Positions 1-4,170 of a DNA stretch of 5,214 nucleotides are shown here, one piece after another. This DNA comes from an uncultured Collinsella sp. (GTDB lineage: Bacteria > Actinomycetota > Coriobacteriia > Coriobacteriales > Coriobacteriaceae), in the NCBI GenBank assembly GCA_900752475.1, contig CAADVJ010000008.1, positions 1-5,214 of the forward strand, read 5' to 3'. A program made the translations under genes and the position numbers. The stretch's first letter is position 1. Every line of letters begins with the position of its first letter. The notes beneath the pieces were generated by a model. The model was not told the origin of the DNA, searched no databases, and saw only the letters and a list, made by a program, of their open reading frames with translations.

Positions 1-211
1 CGGGGCGCGCCTCGCCCCCCGGCAGAGCGCCCGCCGGCGTCACCTTAACACCCGAATGCGAGCGCTCGAACAACGTGATGCCAAACTCGGCCTCGAAACC
101 CGACACCTGTTTGACGAGCGCCGGGGTCGACACGCGCAATTTTGCCGCCGCACGTGAGAAGCTTCCCAGCTCCGCGGCGGCCGATATGGCCTCGAGTCGT
201 CGATCGTACAC
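1..211 (-). CDS. LysR-type transcriptional regulator, N-terminal fragment
   Basis: This gene enters from the left edge on the minus strand, and only its first 70 codons are visible. The peptide has the winged helix-turn-helix pattern of LysR regulators: LEAISAAAELGSFSRAAAKL at residues 6-25, the recognition-helix region STPALVKQVSGFEAEFG at 28-44, and the wing LFERSHSGVKVTPAG at 47-61. The effector-binding domain lies outside the window. I chose the GTG at 211-209 because GGGAG sits 6 bases upstream and the start then falls a few residues before the first helix, as is usual in the family. An ATG at 244 in the same frame would add 11 residues but has no purine-rich ribosome site. The gene diverges from the SDR-MFS-Gfo/Idh set, the usual arrangement for a LysR protein that controls its neighbour. 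That role is inferred. The family call is firm; the ligand is unknown. Confidence 0.85.
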   Translation of the reverse strand, partial: MYDRRLEAISAAAELGSFSRAAAKLRVSTPALVKQVSGFEAEFGITLFERSHSGVKVTPAGALPGGEARP

Positions 212-217
212 GTCAAT

Positions 218-222
218 CTCCC
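218..222 (-). promoter_or_regulatory. Ribosome binding site deciding the LysR GTG start
   Basis: On the minus strand GGGAG lies 6 bases before the GTG at 211-209. The upstream ATG at 244 is preceded by pyrimidine-rich sequence with no such site. This is why the GTG is preferred as the start of the regulator. Confidence 0.5.
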
Positions 223-283
223 GTTTTCGCGCCTGTGAACGCATGGCGCCACAGGGGGTCGTTTTGGCAGGTCACGCGCTCGA

Positions 284-312
284 TTGAGAAAAACTGCATC
301 GCACAGTATAAA
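284..312 (+). promoter_or_regulatory. Putative sigma70-type promoter for the SDR-MFS-dehydrogenase operon
   Basis: TTGAGA (284-289) and TATAAA (307-312) are separated by exactly 17 bases. They sit in the only AT-rich part of the left intergenic region and point toward the SDR gene. Transcription would start near 319, leaving a leader of about 125 bases that contains GTTA half-sites and the 391-417 hairpin. Prediction from consensus only. Confidence 0.5.
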
Positions 313-334
313 CCTACGGTTAACGCCATTCTAA
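305..334 (-). promoter_or_regulatory. Possible divergent promoter for the LysR gene
   Basis: On the minus strand TATACT (310-305) is a good -10 element. It has a weak -35 candidate, TTAGAA (334-329), 18 bases upstream. It overlaps the -10 of the forward promoter, so the two promoters would compete. This is common for LysR/target pairs, but the weak -35 keeps confidence low. Confidence 0.25.
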
Positions 335-335
335 C
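319..335. promoter_or_regulatory. Candidate LysR-type operator (GTTA-N9-TAAC)
   Basis: GTTA (319-322) and TAAC (332-335) form an inverted pair containing a T-N11-A spacing, which resembles the general LysR-box pattern. It lies at or just downstream of the predicted transcription start of the SDR operon. A second loosely spaced TAAC/GTTA pair occurs at 374-377 and 399-402. The arms are only four bases, so chance is a real possibility. Confidence 0.25.
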
Positions 336-390
336 AAATATGCAATTCACCTGCGCAAATGCAAAGCATACGATAACCAGCGAAAACCAC

Positions 391-417
391 GTGGGTCGGT
401 TAATGGGAGCGACCCAC
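391..417 (+). repeat. Perfect 8-bp inverted repeat (hairpin) in the SDR leader
   Basis: GTGGGTCG (391-398) and CGACCCAC (410-417) are perfect complements around an 11-base loop. The hairpin ends 26 bases before the SDR start codon and 13 bases before its AAGGGA ribosome site. It has no following T-run, so it is not a terminator. It could be a protein-binding site on DNA or a leader structure in the mRNA. The left arm also overlaps the palindrome CCACGTGG (387-394). Confidence 0.45.
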
Positions 418-443
418 CGGGAGGCACAAGAAGGGAAGTTCCT

Positions 444-1325
444 ATGAGCAATTGGCTTAAGCTCGAGGGCGATGTCTGCGCCGTGACCGGCGCGCTCGGC
501 GGTATGGGCGTCGAGATTTGCCGCGAGTTCGCCCGCAACGGCGCCAACGTCGTCCTGCTCGACCTGGACGAGGAGAAGGTCAAGGCCGCAGCCGCCGACC
601 TCGCCGCCGAGTTTGGCATCCACGCCGAGGGCTACAAGATGAACGCCACCGACGAGGCCGAGGTTCAGGCCGCCGTCGATGCCACCATCGCCGACTTCGG
701 CCGCGTCGACGTCCTTGTCAACACCGCCGGCATCCTGCGCTTCGCCGCCATGGAGGACCTGCCGCTGAGCGACTGGGAGCAGGTGCTCAACGTCAACCTC
801 ACCGGTTACTTCATCACCTCGCAGCGCTTTGGTCGCGAGATGATCAAGGCCGGCCAGGGTCGCCTGGTGCACATCTCGACCGTTGCCAGCCACTCCCCCG
901 AGACGTTCTCGGGCGTGTACAGCTCCACCAAGGCGGGCGTCAACATGATGTCCAAGATGCTGGCTGCCGAATGGGGCCCCTACGGCGTCCGCTCCAACTG
1001 CGTCGAGCCTTGCTTCGTTAAGACCCCGATGTCGGCCAACTTCTACGCCGACCCCGAGGTCGAAAAGAGCCGCAGCCGCCTGATCGCCACGCGCCGCATC
1101 GGCGAGGTCAGCGATATCGCCAACGCCGTCATGTTCCTGGCGTCCAAGCGCTCGGACTTTACCACCGGCGACGCCATCAAGGTCGACGGCGGCTTCTCCA
1201 ACATGATGGGCGACCTCACCGCCAAGCCCGGCGGCCGTCGCGCCTATGCCGACAACTACCTTAAGAACAAGGGTGTCGAGCTCTGGTCCGATGAGTCCGG
1301 CGTCGCCAAGCCGACTGACCAGTAA
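444..1325 (+). CDS. Short-chain dehydrogenase/reductase (SDR), classical type with C-terminal extension
   Basis: A 293-residue NAD(P)-dependent oxidoreductase predicted to interconvert a hydroxyl and a keto group on an unidentified small molecule in the cytoplasm. The Rossmann fold shows TGALGGMG (residues 15-22), Asp40 at the end of strand beta-2 (favouring NAD over NADP), NTAG (93-96), Asn118, HIST (143-146), the catalytic pair Tyr159 and Lys163 (YSSTK), and VDGG (247-250). Two oddities stand out. The canonical serine position, 13 residues before the Tyr, is Thr146 with Ser145 beside it. The usual PG motif after strand beta-6 reads PC (189-190). About 43 residues follow VDGG, making the protein longer than the usual 250. 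The start is supported by AAGGGA (431-436), 7 bases before the ATG. It is the first gene of the apparent operon, divergent from LysR. Relatives include gluconate, polyol and steroid dehydrogenases; I cannot choose among them. Confidence 0.93.
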   Translation: MSNWLKLEGDVCAVTGALGGMGVEICREFARNGANVVLLDLDEEKVKAAAADLAAEFGIHAEGYKMNATDEAEVQAAVDATIADFGRVDVLVNTAGILRFAAMEDLPLSDWEQVLNVNLTGYFITSQRFGREMIKAGQGRLVHISTVASHSPETFSGVYSSTKAGVNMMSKMLAAEWGPYGVRSNCVEPCFVKTPMSANFYADPEVEKSRSRLIATRRIGEVSDIANAVMFLASKRSDFTTGDAIKVDGGFSNMMGDLTAKPGGRRAYADNYLKNKGVELWSDESGVAKPTDQ

Positions 1326-1337
1326 ACCAACCCGACA

Positions 1338-1368
1338 GGGAGGACCCGCAGACACGCCTGTTCCTCCC
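1338..1368 (+). repeat. Intercistronic inverted repeat between SDR and transporter
   Basis: GGGAGGA (1338-1344) pairs with TCCTCCC (1362-1368) across a 17-base spacer that contains a further CAG/CTG pair (1349-1351 with 1358-1360). It lies 12 bases after the SDR stop codon. No T-run follows, so it is not a standard terminator. It may stabilise the upstream message or partly limit read-through. The left arm looks like a strong Shine-Dalgarno but has no start codon at a usable distance. Confidence 0.4.
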
Positions 1369-1391
1369 CCGTATCGATTAGAAAGAGTCCA

Positions 1392-2648
1392 ATGGCTTCC
1401 ACCAACTCCAACAAGGGTCGCGCCGTCGTGCTTTCCGCCGCGTGCGTCACCATGTTCTTCATCAGCTCCATCGCGCTGTATTCCGTCGTGAGCAAGAACC
1501 TGCTCGCCGTCTACCCCGAGTGGTCCAGCGCTCTTACCTGGGCCTTCCCGGTCTTTCAGACCATCATGGCCGTGACGGGCATCTTCGCCGGCCGCATCTC
1601 CGATAAGATCGGCCCGCGCAACGTCGTGATCGCCGCCGCCGTGTGCTACGGCCTGGGCTGGTTCATGTCCGGTACCGTCACCGAGCCGTGGCAGTTCTAC
1701 CTGTGGTTCTCGCTCGTCGCCGCCATCGGCAACGGCCTGGGCTACAACCCGGCGCTCACCACCGGCCAAAAGTGGTTTATCGACAAGAAGGGTCTCGCCT
1801 CCGGCATCACCCTGGCCGCTTCGACCGCCGGCCCCGCCGTGCTGTCCCCGGTGCTCGCCTCGCTGCTCATCCCGAGCCTGGGCATCTTTGGAGCCCTTAA
1901 GGCGCTCGGCGTCATCTTCTTTGTGACGATTGCCGCCTCCGCCCTGTTCCTGAAGGCCCCCGAGGCCGGTTGGCTGCCCGAGGGCTTCGAGGCCCCCAAG
2001 GGCGGCGCGCATGCCGGCACCTTCGGCGACCTCACCCCGGGCGAGATGGTCAAGACCCCGCGCTTCTGGGTCCTCATCGTCACCTTCGCCTTTGCCGCCA
2101 CCGCAGGCACCCTGCTCGTGGGCAAGGTTGCCTCCATCGCCGCCGTCCAGCTCTTCGCCGACCCTACGAGCGCCGCGGCCGTCGCCCTCGGCGGTGTGGT
2201 GGGCTCCGTCAACACCTGCGCCAACCTGGTTGGCCGCCTGTCCTTTGGCCAGATCATCGACAAGCTCGGCGCCTATAAGTCGCTGCTCATCAGCCTTGTC
2301 GTCACCATCGTCGCACTCGTCATCATGTCGATGAGCTTTACGCAGGCCATGTTCTTTGTGGCGCTCGCCCTGCTCGGCTTTAGCTTTGGCGCCCTGCTCG
2401 TCATCTACCCGCCGCTCACCGGTGGCGCCTTTGGCACCAGCAACATCGGCGTCAACTACGGCATCATGTTTTTGGGCTACGCCGCTTCCACCTGGATCAG
2501 CCAGCCCATCACCGCCGTGCTGTATCACGCCGAGGCCGGCAGCGCCGCCTACCAGCAGTCCTTCTACGGCGCTATTGTAATCGCCGCCATCGCCGTCGTG
2601 CTCACCGTCTACATGATGGCCTCCGACAGCAAGAAGAAGTCCGCCTAG
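1392..2648 (+). CDS. MFS transporter, oxalate/formate antiporter (OFA) type
   Basis: A 418-residue inner-membrane carrier with 12 hydrophobic segments in two sets of six. The first six run from about 12-33 to 167-187, a polar central loop spans about 188-225, and the second six run from about 226 to 410. The MFS motif after helix 2 is GRISDKIGPR (67-76), with its counterpart GRLSFGQIIDKLG (281-293) after helix 8. The stretches NPALTTGQKWFIDKKGLASG (119-138) and GGAFGTSNIGVNYGIMFLG (344-362), and the tprFW signature before helix 7 (KTPRFW, 221-226), are typical of the OFA branch. OxlT binds oxalate with a lysine in helix 11; helix 11 here (about 353-374) has no Lys or Arg, so oxalate is unlikely. 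The ATG follows a modest GAAAGAG site. It sits between two dehydrogenases and probably imports their substrate. The family is clear; the substrate is unknown. Confidence 0.9.
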   Translation: MASTNSNKGRAVVLSAACVTMFFISSIALYSVVSKNLLAVYPEWSSALTWAFPVFQTIMAVTGIFAGRISDKIGPRNVVIAAAVCYGLGWFMSGTVTEPWQFYLWFSLVAAIGNGLGYNPALTTGQKWFIDKKGLASGITLAASTAGPAVLSPVLASLLIPSLGIFGALKALGVIFFVTIAASALFLKAPEAGWLPEGFEAPKGGAHAGTFGDLTPGEMVKTPRFWVLIVTFAFAATAGTLLVGKVASIAAVQLFADPTSAAAVALGGVVGSVNTCANLVGRLSFGQIIDKLGAYKSLLISLVVTIVALVIMSMSFTQAMFFVALALLGFSFGALLVIYPPLTGGAFGTSNIGVNYGIMFLGYAASTWISQPITAVLYHAEAGSAAYQQSFYGAIVIAAIAVVLTVYMMASDSKKKSA

Positions 2649-2656
2649 TTTTACCG

Positions 2657-2687
2657 ATGTGACAAAGGGACAGTCCCTTTGTCACAT
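2657..2687. repeat. Near-complete palindrome, 15-bp arms, REP/MITE-like
   Basis: ATGTGACAAAGGGAC (2657-2671) and GTCCCTTTGTCACAT (2673-2687) are exact reverse complements around a single central base. It lies 8 bases after the transporter stop codon and 30 bases before the next start codon. No T-run follows on either strand, so it does not look like a standard terminator. The clean, compact form suggests a dispersed palindromic element (REP-like or a short non-autonomous transposable unit). As RNA it would form a very stable hairpin between the second and third genes and could set their relative expression. Confidence 0.65.
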
Positions 2688-2717
2688 TCCACCGGTCAAC
2701 AATATTAAGGAGTCGAA

Positions 2718-3758
2718 ATGTCTGAGCTCAACCCCGTCCGCATTGCCGTTATCGGCGCCGGCGCCATGGGCCGCAACCACATCCGCTTTGTCACCGAGGA
2801 GCCCGAGGCCGAGCTCGTCGCCATCGCCGACGCCTTTGAGGGCGCCCGCGCCACGGCTGAGGCCGCCGGCGTGCCGTTCTTCACCGATCCCGCCCAGATG
2901 ATGGACGAGGGTAAGCCCGAGGCCGGCATCATCGCCACGCCCAACGACCTGCACCTGGGCGTTGCCCGCGAGGCTGTGAAGCGCAATATCGTGCCGCTGG
3001 TCGAAAAGCCGATCTCCAACGACCTGGAGGATGCCCAGGCTTTCGCTGCCGAGGCCGAGACCGCCGGCGTGCCCGTGCTCGTGGGTCAGCACCGTCGCCA
3101 CAACCCCTTCGTCAACAAGGCCAAGGAGATCATCGAGTCCGGCGAGCTGGGCAAGCTCACCGTGTCGAGCTTCCACTACATGATCTATAAGAATGACGAG
3201 TACTTCGATGTCGAATGGCGCCGCAAGAAGGGTGCCGGCCCGATCCTGGTCAACCTGGTGCACGACGTCGACCTGCTCCGCTACCTGCTGGGCGAGCCCG
3301 TTGCCGTCCAGGGTATGCAGTCCAGCGCCGCCCGCGGTTTTGAGACCGAGGACTCCGCCGTGGTCAACGTCCGTTTTGCCGATGGCGCGCTTGCGAGCAT
3401 GACCATCTCCGACGCCACCGCCAGCCCCTGGAACTGGGAGGCCACCGCTCGCGAGGACCCGCAGTACCGTCCCTTCGACGCCGACGCCTACTTTATCGGC
3501 GGTACCAAGGGTGCCCTGTCGCTGCCCCGCCTGCACCAGTTCTCCTACGACGGCGCCTCCAACTGGCACAAGCCGCTGCAGATGGAGATTCCGGCCGTCG
3601 ACCCGGCACTGCCGCACAAGATGCAGCTCAAGCACTTTGTGAAGGTTGTCCGCCGCGAGGTCGAGCCCGTCGTGACCCCCGCCGATAACGTCAAGACGCT
3701 CACGCTGCTTAACGCTATCAAGGAGGCCGCCGAGACCGGTCAGCTCGTCGAGCTGTAA
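2718..3758 (+). CDS. Gfo/Idh/MocA-family NAD(P)-dependent dehydrogenase
   Basis: A 346-residue cytoplasmic oxidoreductase of the family that includes inositol dehydrogenase and glucose-fructose oxidoreductase; length is typical. The N-terminal Rossmann domain (about 1-122) shows GAGAMG (13-18), Asp38 at the end of beta-2 (NAD-type), ATPN (73-76) and EKP (96-98), whose Lys97 is the conserved catalytic lysine. GQHRRHNP (123-130) opens the alpha/beta substrate domain. The active-site segment is GAGPILVNLVHDVDLLRYL (172-190): His182 is kept, but the Asp that many members have four residues earlier is Val178, so this is a divergent subfamily. AAGGAG (2707-2712) lies 5 bases before the ATG. The gene is the last of the apparent operon and is followed by a terminator. 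It may act on the same imported substrate as the SDR, or on its product, by sugar- or cyclitol-type hydroxyl oxidation. The substrate cannot be named. Confidence 0.93.
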   Translation: MSELNPVRIAVIGAGAMGRNHIRFVTEEPEAELVAIADAFEGARATAEAAGVPFFTDPAQMMDEGKPEAGIIATPNDLHLGVAREAVKRNIVPLVEKPISNDLEDAQAFAAEAETAGVPVLVGQHRRHNPFVNKAKEIIESGELGKLTVSSFHYMIYKNDEYFDVEWRRKKGAGPILVNLVHDVDLLRYLLGEPVAVQGMQSSAARGFETEDSAVVNVRFADGALASMTISDATASPWNWEATAREDPQYRPFDADAYFIGGTKGALSLPRLHQFSYDGASNWHKPLQMEIPAVDPALPHKMQLKHFVKVVRREVEPVVTPADNVKTLTLLNAIKEAAETGQLVEL

Positions 3759-3831
3759 TGCCTTAAGAGCGACCGCGGCAGAAGCCCCATGCCGAACCCT
3801 TCGGTCCGTCACCAACAAGCCCCTCTTCTTT

Positions 3832-3866
3832 GCCCCGCGAGCAGCCTCCTGCCCGCGGGGCATTTT
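3832..3866 (+). terminator. Rho-independent terminator after the dehydrogenase operon
   Basis: GCCCCGCG (3832-3839) pairs with CGCGGGGC (3854-3861). After one A/C mismatch, GCAG (3841-3844) pairs with CTGC (3849-3852) around a CCTC loop. The stem is followed at once by ATTTT. It lies 73 bases after the dehydrogenase stop codon. The T-run is short, but the stem is very strong. Confidence 0.75.
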
Positions 3867-3928
3867 GCTACCTTGCCGACGATTTTTCTGGAGCGGGGGG
3901 CTATTTTGCACCTCGGCTTGATTCGTTC

Positions 3929-4088
3929 GCCACGAAACGCGCCTATCTACTACGTTTAGCCGATCGCCCTCAACCATGCCAAATTTCTCGAAATAAAAAC
4001 CGCAGGTAGACGGGTTGCATATTTTCGGAAAACCGGGGGATGGTCGACCAATACGGTTCAAACGTAGTAGATAGGCCGTTTTCATGGC
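3929..4088. repeat. Long inverted repeat enclosing a 102-base AT-richer core; possible MITE or dispersed intergenic element
   Basis: GCCTATCTACTACGTTT (3941-3957) is the exact reverse complement of AAACGTAGTAGATAGGC (4060-4076). Extending outward 12 more bases on each side (3929-3940 and 4077-4088) keeps 8 of 12 pairs, giving 29-base arms with four mismatches. The core contains smaller symmetries: ATTTC/GAAAT at 3983-3994 and the palindrome TGGTCGACCA at 4041-4050. No transposase or convincing ORF lies inside. The structure fits a miniature inverted-repeat element or a structured RNA. It sits after the operon terminator and just before tex. Confidence 0.6.
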
Positions 4089-4091
4089 GCG

Positions 4092-4114
4092 GCCCCAAAA
4101 CAGTCTTTTGGGGC
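4092..4114. repeat. Perfect 9-bp hairpin upstream of tex
   Basis: GCCCCAAAA (4092-4100) and TTTTGGGGC (4106-4114) are perfect complements around a CAGTC loop. It begins 3 bases after the large inverted repeat and ends 6 bases before the possible tex -10 element. There is no T-run after the stem on either strand. It may be a weak or bidirectional terminator, the border of the adjacent element, or an operator. Confidence 0.5.
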
Positions 4115-4117
4115 GGG

Positions 4118-4126
4118 TGGTATCCT
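4118..4126 (+). promoter_or_regulatory. Possible extended -10 promoter element for tex
   Basis: TGGTATCCT (4118-4126) fits an extended -10 pattern (TG-N-TATNNT). No good -35 is seen 17 bases upstream, where the 4092-4114 hairpin lies. Transcription would start near 4133, giving a leader of about 38 bases. Weak evidence; tex must have a promoter somewhere after the terminator at 3832-3866. Confidence 0.25.
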
Positions 4127-4170
4127 TGGTAGCCCTGTACTGCAAACGCACCTTAAACGCAAGGAGTTTC

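Larger units (their letters stand above)
3759..4170. other. 412-base intergenic region between the dehydrogenase and tex
   Basis: No credible gene lies here. In order it holds a short unremarkable stretch with a small CCGAA/TTCGG hairpin (3792-3804), a rho-independent terminator (3832-3866), a region of mixed composition, a long imperfect inverted repeat enclosing AT-rich sequence (3929-4088), a perfect 9-bp hairpin (4092-4114) and a possible tex promoter. The lower GC content from about 3890 to 4080 contrasts with the flanking genes. Confidence 0.7.

Noticed and set aside
1..35. Possible frameshift in the LysR fragment, because residues after TPAG (ALPGGEARP) look unusual
   Set aside because: The residues can be aligned with the start of the linker helix of LysR proteins (EAR pattern) without a shift, and too little sequence remains to judge.
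213..2528. A 771-codon open frame on the minus strand opposite the SDR and transporter genes
   Set aside because: It is antisense to two genes with clear family motifs. Its translation is low-complexity Gly/Ala/Asp/His-rich, as expected from the complement of GC-biased codons, and no domain is recognisable.
2657..2687. Reading the palindrome as a rho-independent terminator
   Set aside because: No T-run follows the stem on either strand, and a good ribosome site and gene follow on the same strand, so a dispersed palindrome or processing element fits better.
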